64,000 bases of DNA from Pseudopithomyces maydicus (Eukaryota > Ascomycota > Dothideomycetes > Pleosporales > Didymosphaeriaceae): assembly GCA_026873275.1 (NCBI GenBank), contig JANTUC010000009.1:124001-188000 (forward strand), written 5' to 3'. A model generated the notes under the pieces. It searched no databases and had not been told where the DNA came from. It saw only the letters and a list, made by a program, of their open reading frames with translations. The position numbers and the translations under genes are program-made. This document shows, in pieces, positions 24,786-36,812 of the stretch. Numbering within the stretch: position 1 is the first letter of the stretch; every line of letters starts with the position of its first letter.

Positions 24786-27700
24786 TTAGATATGACTAGC
24801 TAGAAAATCACACAGAGCCTTCGCTCCATCCCCTACCATCATGTTGAAGTGGTCCCACTCATGAAGCGTCGTAACTGCAATTGGAATACCAGGAAACAGG
24901 TCCGCCCAAAGACCTGGCCCAGAATCGTCGTGAGCTTCAATCAGGAAATCAACATCAGTCGAATCCCCAGCTTCTCTCTCAAATGTCCCATATCGTGTTC
25001 CGTCCAGTGCGCTTTTCCCAGCCAAGCACATTGATACCCTCGGGTTCTCAAGACCCGGAGGAACCTTCAGCGGTGTTGCGCGGTGGCTAGCAAGAAGATT
25101 GACAGTAGCTTTGAAATGCTCAATTAGCCAATCCGGGCTCGGACTCGCGTCTTTGGTCGAATCCGAGGCTCCTATCTGCTGGAACACACCGACCTCGCGG
25201 CAGTGGTCGTAGAAGCGATCTGGAAGCTGGCCTAGCCCATCACCCACTCGCATCGGCGGACTATCCAAAAGCAGAATATTGGAAACCTGGTGGCCTTCGT
25301 CCAAAAGCATCTGCGCTGCGCAGAAGGCGAAAACCCCTCCCGAAGACCAGCCGCCCAGTGTATAGTTGCCCGTCGGCTGGCGTCGCTTGATCTCAGTGAT
25401 GTACGATCTAAGCAGTGACTCCAATGTGCACGTCATGCTCTCAGCGTTATGGCGGTAGGGACTGATGAGAGCCACCACTCCAATCGAAGGCGACATCCGA
25501 GGGATCGATACATAGGATGCGGCTGATCCTGAGCCGTCCGGAAACAGAAAAAGCAGCCTGCTGTCAGGTGTCTTAGCCTGCTGGAGCACGAGCGAGGTGA
25601 CGGGGCGCGCGTCATTAGACTGACGCCACGACTCCTTCAACGCTGGCAAGTTTTCAGGCATGTCGGACTCCGATGGGGGGTTAGGAGACCTGGATCCTGC
25701 TCGCCCTTGGGCCCTGCATCCCGCACGTTGTCAAGCGAGAGGCCCTTGCTCCTCGCATATGCATCCTCCAGGCTTCCCAGCGTTTTGAATTCGTCGAACA
25801 GGGAGATGCCTGTGCCGAGGTCAAAGTCGAGGTCGTCTTTGAGCCTGCTCGCGATGATCAACGACAGGAGAGAGTCGATGCCTAGATCTGCGAGCTGGAT
25901 GTCGTCGCGAAGCTCGGCCTTTTCTATCCCCGACTCTTCGGATACGATGGTGAGTAGCTTGTCCAGTCCCTTTTCGAGGCTAGAATCCATTGGGTAATGC
26001 GCTGGCTGGGCTAAGACAGTCGGCATGTTTCCGCTTTGCACACTACCTGCATCTCGCACGTGTAATGAGTCCGGTTCTGTTCCTCGAGATTGCGCGCTCT
26101 GTGCAGAGGTCAAAACGTGATGAAGCAGTCTTGGAGGAACACCTTGTAACTGGGAATCGTTAGTTTTGCTTCGTCACGACAGTTGATTAGTGGTTGGTTA
26201 CATACTTCAACATCCTTGATGATTGCAACCATGCGATCCTCTTGGATCACAGATATTGTACCCCTCCAAACAGTGTTCTCCTTGTTTACCATTGCCACGT
26301 AGCATTTGTACACTCCATCCGTAGCAAGATCCTCAAACAGGGTCATAGATCCCCAGCCATGATTGACAAAGCATTCTTTCCCAAGGTCAGATGCGTCGTT
26401 AGCGTTCATGACAAACCCAGCTACTTGCGTGAGGCTATCGATGAAAGCTGGAGGTGCGGCGCACGCCTGCTGGTACTCGTCTGTCGGAAGATTGCTGAAA
26501 TCTACCACGCTGGTAGCAGCCATGTTTTCGCTATCCAAAATAATTTCTTGCAAACCCCTATAGGCTGGATCGAAGTCTGCGAGCGTCGCCACCATTCTGT
26601 ATATCATGTTGGTGTTGAAACGATACGCGTGGCCTCTCGCCTGTGCGTCTCGCATCGCGCCAATGGCACTCGCAACCTCATTGCTTCCCAACTTGGCATC
26701 TTCTTCACTCATCGAGGATCCGAAATTGATTCCACAGCTCGCGTGTTGGATGATGACTTCGCCGCTGTCGTTCAAGGTCGAGAAGGCACACGTTGCGCTA
26801 TAATTCTCGTCCACCAAAACGACCGTTTGAAGCAACTGTGATGGCTTCGGCACGGCGACAAGAGCCTTCATGATTTTCATGTCCGTTATGGAAATATCTT
26901 TGGAACCCAAAAAGTCCGGATACATCTTTTGCAGGTAGCGACCAACGGTAAGCGCTATGTCCGCATATATCGACGGTGTGCAGAGTGGCAGCCCATTAAC
27001 TTTGTGTCCATGGGCAATAGCTTTCAGTTTTGGCTCATTCAGATTGGTTCGCAACTCGATCCTCGCTGGCAGATACTGGATGTTACCTTCTACAACTTCA
27101 TGGATGGTGGGGCTCAGCAAACTAGGTAGTTCACTGAATTTCGGGAGCGGGTCTCCTTTACGGAGGGACCAGTCGTTGACGTATTGAAGCCAGTAGTTCT
27201 TGAGATCCCAGTTGTAGTGGGGGAGGCGCAGAACTTCCATAGATCCAGCGTAGTCTTGATGCCATTCATTCCAGTTTATGTTCACACCCGCTTCATACAG
27301 CCATGTTCCGGTTTCTGTCAGAGATGACCAGCTATTCACGTTCTTCTTGAGCGACCACTTGGCTTTCGTAGAGTTTCCTAACACCCTCTTTACTATAGAT
27401 GTGAGCGTAGAGTTATGCCCAATTTCAAGGAAGTGTGTACGGCTATTGATGACGCCCGTAACTGATGCATTTTCCAGAGCATACACGACGTCCACGGTGT
27501 TCCGCATATGCTTCGCGAGGTGTTCCACGTCCAGAATTGAATCCGTGCTATACTCTTCTGTAGCATGTATGATGGGAACATTGGCGGTCCGGAAACGAAT
27601 ACCTCCGATAGCAGTCTTAAACTCGTCAAGAACGTGATCGACTTGCGAAGAGTGAAAGGCGAATTGGGTGTCCAAAGTCGTGCTTCTAACATGCTGTGCT

Positions 27701-30700
27701 TCAAGTAATTTGCAAAGAGCGTCGATATCTGCCAGCCTGCCACTGACTACAACGTCTTGCGGACTATTGATGCACGCGATGTCGATATTTGTGGCACTGT
27801 TGAGATAAGACTCAACGGCGGCCTTGCTCGCTCTGATAGACAACATCCGATGCGTTCCCGCTTCGCACTTCTGCTGCAGAACACGTGCGCGCATACCCAC
27901 AGCGAACAGGGTATCGGCATCGGAGAGAACACCCGCGGCATTCAGGGCAGCATAGTGGCCTAAGCTGTGACCCATGACGCTCGAAGGTACTACACCCCAT
28001 GAGACCCATAATCGGAAAAGTGCCATCTGCAAGCTTGCATGTGCAAGTTGGCTTTCTTCTGCGCCATAATCGAAGCTGTCTCCTCCATCGTCATCTCTAA
28101 TTATTGGAAGGAATGACGCAAGACCCAGGAGCTTCGCCAACCGATCGTACTGGTCAATACTGGCTCTGAAAAAGGAATTTGTACGATACAATTCGCGGCC
28201 CATGCCGTTGTAATGGCCACCCTGGCCTGTAAAGACGAAAGTTACCGGCGGAGGGGGATGCTTGTCTTTATAATCGAGTCCGACTGCAGCATGGTAGTCA
28301 ATGTTGAGATGAGGTTGGCGACCGAATCAACGCCGAATGCTAGCCTATGGGAGTGGTGCATGCGTCTGGCTGTAGTGGTGTAAGATATCGAAGGTAGATT
28401 GAGATGAGGATTTTGTTGAACGAAGAGCAAAAGAGACCGAATGTTCGCTTGCAGGGCCGACGAAGTCTTTGCAGAGACGCTGATTGGAAACGTGCTCGGG
28501 AGGTCATTTGCCCGCCCTTCAAAAACTTTGGAAGGAGGTTCCTCAAGTAGTAGAGTCGTGTTTCCTCCGGCAGCACTGAAGTTGTTCAGCAATGCGTAAC
28601 GAGGCTCTTGTTCCTGGCGCTCCCACGGCGTCGGCTTGACTGCGATCTGAATACCTCGCTCACTCATGTCCTGTGGGAATCGTTTGTTGAGTCGAGTCTT
28701 TATTCCGACGTGTGGCGGTATAACATCATGACGGAGCATCATCAAGAGCTTGATAAGACTGGTTACACCCGCAACTGCCTCACCGTGTCCAACGTTGGCT
28801 TTAACAGAACCTATGTGAACTGGTTTATGTTTTGAACGGCGTCGTGGACCGGAGCTTGGCGCGATTGCGTTCAATACGCTCGACATCTCAGATGCGTCCC
28901 CAACTTGCGTTCCAGTGCCATGCATCTCGACGTAGCTAATCTTTTCTGGGCTCAGACCGCCCAAAACCCGAGAAAAGAGATCACTCTGCGCCTTAGGGTG
29001 TGGGCGTGTGATCGATTCAGCTTCAGCAGAGTGGTTGGTTCTGATGTCAACGATGACTCCCTTGATTGAATCGCCGTCTTGAAGGGCGTCCTCCAATCGC
29101 TTCAGAATCACCACGCCGATTCCTTCCCCGCGACAGTAGCCGTCTGCACTGTCGTCAAACGTCTTACAATTCCCTGTTCTCGAAAGAAAGTGACCTCTAT
29201 CCAGCCCAGCGGTGAAGTCAGGATTTGTTATCACATTGGTTCCCCCAGCTATCATGGTGTCTGCCTCTTCCATCCACAGAGCTCTGCATGCGACATCGAT
29301 TGCAGCCAGACTGGACGAGCATGCGGTATCGACCGAATAGCTAGGTCCACTGAACTTGAAACTGTAGTTGATCCGACCTGGGATGAATGCCCTATTACCA
29401 CCAGGGATCATGTATGTATCGATATTCTGAGCGCTGTTCGTCTCCATCCAGTCATTGCTCGTGACACCAAAGCAGACGCCTACACGACTAGGTTGCGATG
29501 ACCGCTGCCCAGACACAATGCCTCCGTCCTCGAGTGCTTCATACGCGGCCATAAGCGCGAGTCGCTGTGCCGGATCCACTTGCTCGGCTTCCCGTGGAGA
29601 CATGCCAAAGAACCGGGCGTCAAAAAGCCCTGCATCATCAAGCCAACACCCATATGGCGTCGCGCTGGTGTTCTTAGCGGGTCGATCTCTCCTATCGACG
29701 TGAGTAGATGCACTCCACCGGGAGGCGGGAACAATCTTGTGTACGTCTTTGCCCTGGAGCAAAAGATCCCAGAACGCTTCTTCGGTATCCGCACCGCCAG
29801 GGAAGCGACCGGATGAGCCAACAATAGCAATCTTGCATCTGTGTCTCGCACTTTGCGCGTGAGCGGAATCTGGATGGAGGCTTGCTCTCGCAATCGTGCA
29901 CTGTATTTTGTTCTCTGCATTCTCGAGTGCTTGTTGTATAAGGGAGCCTGCGCCGCTAGAAACAGGAATCAAACTGGCTTTTGTCTTGCCACTGGCTCTG
30001 ATGCGATATTTAATTGATTCAGCCAAGGAACCGATATCCATCTGCTCCAAAAGTATTACTCTGAGCGCACCTGAAAGAGCTTGACCCAGAGTGTTCTCAT
30101 TGGACAGTAGTTGGTCCACATTAGAGGGCGAGTTTAGTGTTCCCAGGTCTGTGCTCCCCTGCAGGCTGTTGGGTATATATTGTGCAAGGTCCCATATCTT
30201 TTGGTGCCTTATTGATTGCAACAGAGTATCGATGGCGTCTGAATTGTATAGATGCCCGGCGTGATAGGGCGCATATATAGATAGAGCCAATGAAGCCACG
30301 CTCTTAAACTCTGGGTCGATGACCATGTCCGAAAGGACTTGTGGCGGACCACAAATAGTTGCATTTCTGGAAGATATCACGCCTACATACGGCAGTGAAG
30401 CTCTGCCTACGTTCTTGATTATTTGTTAGTATTTCTGTCATTTTCAAATGGAGAGAGAGCCTGTGAACTCACCTTTCTCTTCTGCGCCTGCAAGTAATTC
30501 TCCAAGCGTGGCAGTTCAGTGGACGACATAGCTACAGCCCACGACCCATTTTCGATCATGTCTGGGTTGTCGCAGTGGAACAAACTTCCTGTCTGCGCAG
30601 CAAATTCGCCCACAGAAAAAGACAGCATGGTCACTTCCACAGCAACATGTACAAGCTCTGCTATTGAACGGCAACAACTGATGGCCGCTGCTGTGAGAGA

Positions 30701-31069
30701 TCCTGTACACAGTCCAACAAGACATGCATTGCTGGGATCTGGATATCGCCCCCCTGCTGTCTCGTGACATTGTCTCAAGAAGATGCCAAATTGACATATA
30801 CTTGTGATTGCATGTTCAACTGCGACTCTACAGTCGCCTTTGAAATCAACATCTAAAAGCTCTCGTAGCGATGAAAACTGTATCACGTCCGCTCCTTTGC
30901 CATTTTGCCGTCTCAATATCTCTGCTTTCACCCTCTTGTATGCAATTTGTAGAAATTCATCAAGTAAAGGATCATGCTTCACATGCAGAAGTGAGCGGAG
31001 CTGTGATCGGCAATCGTCTGTCTGGTCGCCGAAAAGATAAATTGTAAAAACATCTTCTTCTTTCGTCAT
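24786..31069 (-). CDS. Non-reducing iterative polyketide synthase, SAT-KS-MAT-PT-ACP-TE (two frame breaks)
   Basis: Core enzyme of the cluster, making an unreduced, cyclised aromatic polyketide from malonyl-CoA. Exons are 30473-31069, 26206-30413 and 24786-26149; introns are 30414-30472 and 26150-26205. Restored length is about 2056 residues. Domains in order: SAT with Cys near residue 121 (GLCTGS), KS from about 393 with Cys near 564 (DTACSSS) and His near 697 and 742 (HGTGT, NVGHGE), MAT with Ser near 1016 (GHSLGH), PT with His near 1336 (GHKVNG) and Asp near 1525, one ACP with Ser near 1695 (LGIDSL), and TE with Ser near 1871 (GWSSG). No reducing domains or methyltransferase are present. 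Frames break at a G5 run (28253-28257, just before MAT) and a G6 run (25675-25680, in the ACP-TE linker). All active-site residues survive, so decay is unlikely. PT subgroup, and hence ring pattern, cannot be judged by eye. Confidence 0.95.
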
Positions 31070-32618
31070 ATTCCTCGGGTTGCAGCTTCAGTGCTGTGTA
31101 AAGAGTCTTTAGAGACCAGGTCAAAGAAAAAATAACGAATCAAAAATATCAATATCAAAGGGACCAGGCTGACTCCCTTATTTTGTTTTGCGTGCTCATG
31201 TCCAAGTAACGGTGCACACGCTTGTCCTGATTTGCCCCACAATCGACATGCCATCGGCTTCCAGGCTGCCCATGGGCATCCTTTCAGTTCCCTTCGGCCT
31301 TCGCATACGTACGATATACTGTATGTGGGATGCAATCTGAGGAGACTAGTGACTTGGTGAGCTAAAGGACCACTGCACCTAGCTCTGTGACAAGGGTTCA
31401 TGCTTCCAGCTTGATTGCTGCCTCATCACGCAAAGCACGTCGTCTCTCGCCCTATATCAATTGGTCGGAGTACCTGCATGCATATCCTAGCTCGATTTCA
31501 TGTATGCTTCTGTCGAGGCCGACGCTCCATGTCATCTTTCCCCTCTTCTCCGTGCATATTTGCAATCTAACTAACACATTATCCCTGGTGACAGATAACC
31601 GATAGGCTGTAGACTCGTTCTAGCAAGTGATAGGAAGCCCTAGAAAGGGTACAGGATAATAAAAATCTGGTCGGCACAATCATCGTATGATTATTACACT
31701 GTATATCCTAAATATATATATAGAAGATATTGCATCTTCCGGTCAGTTTTCATTTGATATTTGGCATAAATACTACAGCAAAAATTTGAATATAATAAGT
31801 TTTTTAAAGCCCTTTAGCCAAAGGTTTAGATAATTTGTGAATATAATATATACAAGATCATGTGATATCAATATTCGTATTGACATTGCGTTAGCCGCGC
31901 TGTACCCACACTTCCCAGGGTCGGAGTTCACCGATGTCTTGCATTCAAGTCCGCAATTAATTAGTGAAATCCCAGTGAACGATCCAGATGAATCAGTACA
32001 ATTAGGCAGTAATCCCGTTGATAAGGTTGAATACTCACATTGTGCGCCCAAAAGGCCGTAGTCTAACGGTTCTCGTAATGCACATGCATGCAGCAAGGGT
32101 GGCTCCGGCCAGTGTGCTAGACTAGCTGCTTTCGCATCGCGTGTGCAGCTCATGCAGGCATGGGGCGTCGAATCAGTGCCGAGGCGGATAATCGAGACCC
32201 CGATGCAACCTTCGGGAATCGAATGAGGAAATGTAACAGTGGTGTGGGTACAGAGAAGAAAACACCGCGTGACACAGCATGCTTGCGCGTTCTGCCTGTT
32301 TGTCTGGCTGCAAGTGAGGTCGCACACCGTGACTATCCTTGCCCTTTTTGGACACCACCCGCCATGACGAACTTGGGGGTTTTCTTGCGAGCACAAGGGC
32401 TGCTGCGCTGTGAAAGGGTGGCGGAGCAAACAGTGTGGAGGCGGTTTGCCTGACAACGAACCGTGGCCATGGTTACGGCACAGCAGATAAAGTAGATAAC
32501 TGAAACCGACCGTTTTCACAGAGCAAAACAACCCCTAAATAAACGCTCGACTCGTTATCAGCGTATTCCATCTCTTGCTACCTGCCAGTCATCAAAATAA
32601 TCCACGTTGCGAATCAAG
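31070..32618. other. Divergent promoter region between PKS and SDR
   Basis: A 1.55-kb region lies between the diverging PKS and SDR genes. The part at 31650-31860 is very AT-rich. A 252-codon Cys-rich frame (minus, 31773-32531) crosses it but has no recognised domain and is not called a gene. No RNA gene was found. Confidence 0.55.
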
Positions 32619-33514
32619 ATGGCAGGACGAATGAACAAAGTGCTGATTATCGGCGGTACGGCTGGTATCGGCGAACAGTTTGTCCGCCGATTCCATAGCC
32701 TGGGCAAGAAGGTTATTGCGACAGGTCGCAATGGGGAAAAACTTGAGAGCTTGAAGAAAGAACTGGAGGGGCTCGAGACTAGCAAGGTAGGCTGCTCTCT
32801 GGGCCACACCTCTGGTACCAGAACATCTACTAACTTGTCTCTGGGAACCTATAGTTCGATTTTTCCGATCTCACAAACCTGTCAGAAAATGTAGGCGGCA
32901 TATTGTCGGCTCACCCAGACCTCGATACCGTCATCGTCACGGCTGGTATCCAGAAGTCGTTCAATTACTTCGACCCCACCAGCATCGCACCAGAGGGCAT
33001 CGCATCCGAGATCACTATCAATCTGACGGCACCCGCCCTTCTCGTTCAACTCGTTGCTCCACACCTCGCTGGTCTTGCTGCATCCGGAGTCAAAACGTCC
33101 CTCCTGGTGACTTCTTCGTCACTGGCCTATGTGCCGCTAGGTTTCTTCCCCGCCTACTCGGCTAGCAAGGCAGGAATTCATGCTTTGCTTCTTGCGCTGA
33201 GGCAGCAGCTTTCCTTTGCGCCCGCAGAGATCCAGAAGAACATGTGCGTCACGGAAATTGTTCCTCCATACACCGACACGGGAATGGATGCGGAACATCG
33301 CGAGGCAACTATTGCCATGCAAGGAGGCCCAGACAAGGCATTTCCGGCCATGCCGTTGGACGAGTTCATAGATGGATTCTTCAAGGCCTTGGAAGAGACC
33401 GGTCCTGATGGGGCGCTCGGCAAGGAGGTTGGTGTAGGGTTTGGCAAAGTTGGCTTTGAGACGTGGAGGGGATCGTTGGGCAAGATCTATGAAGGGTGGG
33501 GCATGTCAACTTAG
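32619..33514 (+). CDS. Short-chain dehydrogenase/reductase
   Basis: Classical SDR of 275 residues, an NAD(P)-dependent ketone reductase or alcohol dehydrogenase. Exons are 32619-32786 and 32855-33514, with a 68-bp intron (32787-32854) that has a CTAAC branch site. The start MAGRMNKV is chosen because it leads straight into the first beta strand. The cofactor loop is GGTAGIGE near residue 14, the Ser block is VTSSSLAYVP, and the catalytic Tyr/Lys pair is YSASK. The C-terminus is Gly-rich (GWGMST). It stands divergent from the PKS, so it likely acts on the polyketide or a tailored intermediate. Substrate unknown. Confidence 0.9.
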
Positions 33515-33797
33515 CATGTCTTCGTGTGAGGCGAGCAATCGTCAGTCGAAAAAAAAGTAGGAAAATATACAGTAACTTCCAACAATATGTGTACATCACT
33601 ACGACGTGATCACTAGGTGAGCATTTTGTTTCCTTGTGTGACAGTAGAGGAAGTTCCAATACTAGGTAACGTAGATTCGTTTATTGGGTATATCACTAAC
33701 AAATAAAACAGTAGGTCTTGAACTCTCTAGATCTCTAATTCGTACATCATATTCAACATCATCCCATTAAATATTACTAAGACAGCTGATATCCGAT

Positions 33798-35024
33798 CTA
33801 TACGACCGAATGGTTTGAAGATGGATTGTCGACCCTAACTTCTTCAAGCAAGATCTCCTCCTTGCTATCCGTTCTCTGCCAGCCTTTGCGCGAGGAGGAA
33901 ACAAATCCGCTTCCGGAGGGCAAGGAATTGGGGTTGGTCCCTTTGGACGTGCCACGGGTGCCCCGCGATGTTCCACCGCTTAGGTATGAAGTTAAGGACT
34001 TTACGCGGGTGAATACGAGGGTCATGATTGGCTTCGTCATCGGGACTGTGGCAGCAATCATCAGGGATGAGGATTCTACGACGTTCCAGACTTCGAGGGG
34101 CACAGTTGAAACTACGGAATTCGAGTTAGTGGTTATTCGTGAGTGTTTTAGGTCAACCTTACAGGTAGGGTCACCGGCTTCAATCAATGAACTGATTGTG
34201 GTGATTTTGACTATGGACATAATACCGGCACTGTATCAGATGGGTTGTCAGAATTGCTTCTAATGCTGCAGCAAAGCTTGCTTGGGGTATTCAACATACG
34301 GTATTCCCAAACTGAAAGACAGCACAATGAGAGTCTTTCGCGATTTTTCCATCTGGAGTTGCGATACTTTCATCATCGGATACGCGGCGTATAGGAAGTC
34401 GAGGGCAGCCGAGTATGCTGAATGATGTGGTCAGCGCATGATCAAAGTAACTGCGAGGATGCTACTTCACCACGTACCTCCTGAAAAATATCCCATACTA
34501 AGATAAATATTCGGATTCCAGCATTTACCAGGGATTCTTGGATTCCAGTTTCTCTCGACGGGATCGCATTTTACAAAAGTCAAGACCGTCATGATACTAT
34601 TCCAGATGAAAAGAAAAGCCAGTGATGCCCAGAGATAGTGTCCGATGCGCTTGTTGTTCGTGACAAACAGTCGGATAATCAGGGCCACGACAGGTACTTT
34701 GGGGAACACAAACGTCCAGAGGCTGAGTCCCGTTAGCCCATAAGACGAAGGCGACAGTTTGGCAGCAGTGACGGGATCTTCTTTCAGCAGCTCAAGCAAA
34801 TGGCGACCAAAACCCATGGATACGTTGACTGATAGCCAAATAGTTCGTGCTAAAATGACTAGCATTGCCACGACAATCATTCCATCGTCGATTTCCATGC
34901 GGGTGCGCTCCAGCAGGCGACGGGACACCAACCGAAGGGTCACAGCGGACAACGAGATGCAGGTAAATACCCAATTGATGGTAAGAGCAAACGCGCGTCG
35001 GTCTTCATCACCGCCGTACGCCAT
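33798..35024 (-). CDS. Rhodopsin-like seven-helix membrane protein 1 (Pth11-like)
   Basis: Fungal integral membrane protein of the rhodopsin-domain (Pth11-related) family, 365 residues. Exons are 34478-35024, 34300-34417 and 33798-34230; introns are 34418-34477 and 34231-34299. It starts MAYGGDEDRRAF. Seven hydrophobic helices can be traced, with family features such as DDG after the second helix (MEIDDGMIVV), the conserved CDPVERNWNP and GKCWNP loop, and SYSA-like AYSAALDF in the second exon. The tail after the last helix is Gly/Ser/Arg-rich and cytoplasmic in type. Such proteins are suggested plasma-membrane sensors. A paralogue with the same N-terminus lies at 44845-46174, also inside the cluster. 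Its biosynthetic role, if any, is unknown. Confidence 0.85.
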
Positions 35025-36812
35025 GTCTTAGAAAATGGCGAAAAAGAAGAAGAAGAAAAAGTATGATAATCAGGCGTGGTCAGAAGCTGGGAGAAGTGGG
35101 AGCGTTGGTGCCGTGGTGTGGTGGGGAATACGACAGCCTACGCCACAAATACATATGGGCTTCTAAGCACTACATGTCGCACACAGCATAAGACAGCATG
35201 GACGAAACGATAGCGGACTTCACCTCTAACTTTTCCCAGAATTCGACATCACATTCCCGTTTCCTTCCTCATTCGACTATTCGGAAATCTGAACATAATT
35301 TATTCCTACATTCAGCAAAATCCAGTATAGGATGTTCAATGACATACAATGAACGGAGATTCACTCGTGCGTGTTGGACACAGAGCCCTGTATCCGGGGA
35401 AGAATGGTATTGGACCTTGAACCGCGTGGGACGAAAGCAGCCTTGCGCGACCATGCGGGACTAACGAAGACTAACGAACTCCGCCCGTCGGACAAGAGAA
35501 AGAGTTATCTAGCTCGGGGAGCTGAGCCACCTACCCTTGCTAGCCTACCAGGTGAGCTGGGTGGTCGAGACAAGAGAAGATGGCAGCGAACAAACCAAAA
35601 TCACCAAGCAAGTGTCTGGTCGTATCGACATCCCACCATTTTCCCTGTCGCGAATTCGAAATACGAGAATCACATCCACCGGCACTTCGAGTACGAGCGC
35701 CATGGAGGGAGGCTGCATGAACGGCAGCCGCTCTTGGCGAACAGTGGGCCAGTGCCCGTCCAACACATGTACAGTTCGGCCAGAGCGGCCTTTGGGGGCC
35801 AGGGATGACCTGACGCCATTCGCCACGGGAAAGCTTACCACGTCTAACGCCTTGGAGGAACTATACTCCGACAAATGCATGCGCCCACGGCGTCATCTGG
35901 CCGTCGTATCTCGTAAATCATTCGTATCGACCTGGGTCACGTACGCTTGTGGCGCGACGATTCCAGAGCGTGCACCACTTCGTATCCTGAGCTATCGTAC
36001 GGTGCGGTAGCTTACAATCTTTTAGCCTCACGGCTCGGGCCGGGTAGCCATGGAGATCACGGGGCCGCCGACCCACATCGGTTAACGAGGGTTTGCTTAT
36101 TAGTTCGTTCGCGCTTGTATACTTTGGCATCCTTATGCTGATAAGAGTATGTAGTCCTTCTTTCGCAGTTTGGAAGAATGTGCGCAATATTTGGGCAAAG
36201 GGTGTAGACATGCAGGGAGCCAAGGATCAGCTCGTACGCACATGTGGGCGCACACGCTTTTCCAGCTTTGAATCTTCCGATGCGCGAAATTCACCTGATA
36301 GGCCAGATGGCCCCTGTCTGGTCAACTTCGGCTTCCGACAGTACCAGGATGATTTCAGCTGCAAGCAGGACTTGCTCTGTTTGGACAATTCCGTTGCTGA
36401 CTGAACCACGCTTGTGACTAAGATTGGTATCTACCATGTTACGCTAAATTTCCCATATGTAAGACAAGGAGGACTAACCTCGTTATCGGAATCAGGCCCC
36501 CTGATTTCCCCGATTTAGACGTCGGCATCTTCAAACCCGAGAAATCCAGTGCGTTACGTGACATGGTTCATTCCCTGGATTCTCGAACGAGATCGTCCAA
36601 TTAAGCACCTCCCCGTGCCCAGCAGCGGTATTTGCTTGTTGATCCTGTGGATATGGGTCTCTGGCGTGATCTAGCGCCGTCTGATTCGCATGGGTAGCAC
36701 CAGTCATACCTTGGATCACACACACATAACGCACTCTAGCATCAAGATTGGTGGGCCAAGGCAGTATAGCTCAGCTGAGTGAGAAGCGCTTCTCAGCTGT
36801 CTCCCATGTTAA
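35025..36812. other. Intergenic, no gene recognised
   Basis: A 1.8-kb region between the start of 7TM protein 1 and the 3' end of FAD monooxygenase 1. Several frames of 60-157 codons exist, but none shows conserved content, and they overlap on both strands. An inverted repeat at 36772-36799 is listed separately. Confidence 0.55.
36772..36799. repeat. Inverted repeat (hairpin) beyond FAD monooxygenase 1
   Basis: Two 12-bp arms (CAGCTGAGAAGC and its complement) meet without a loop. The left arm carries a 4-base insertion (TGAG). It lies 14-40 bp beyond the stop of the minus-strand monooxygenase, within its likely 3' UTR. Function unknown; it may be chance. Confidence 0.4.

Noticed and set aside
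25655..25690. Intron between ACP and TE of the PKS
   Set aside because: The only GT-AG pair would be 22 nt, below any workable intron length.
32050..32110. tRNA-like start (TAGTCTAACGG) with matching ends
   Set aside because: No anticodon stem, no TTC loop (GTTCRA) and too short for a tRNA.
35371..36010. Overlapping 145- and 157-codon plus frames
   Set aside because: No conserved motif, overlapping frames on both strands, and random composition.
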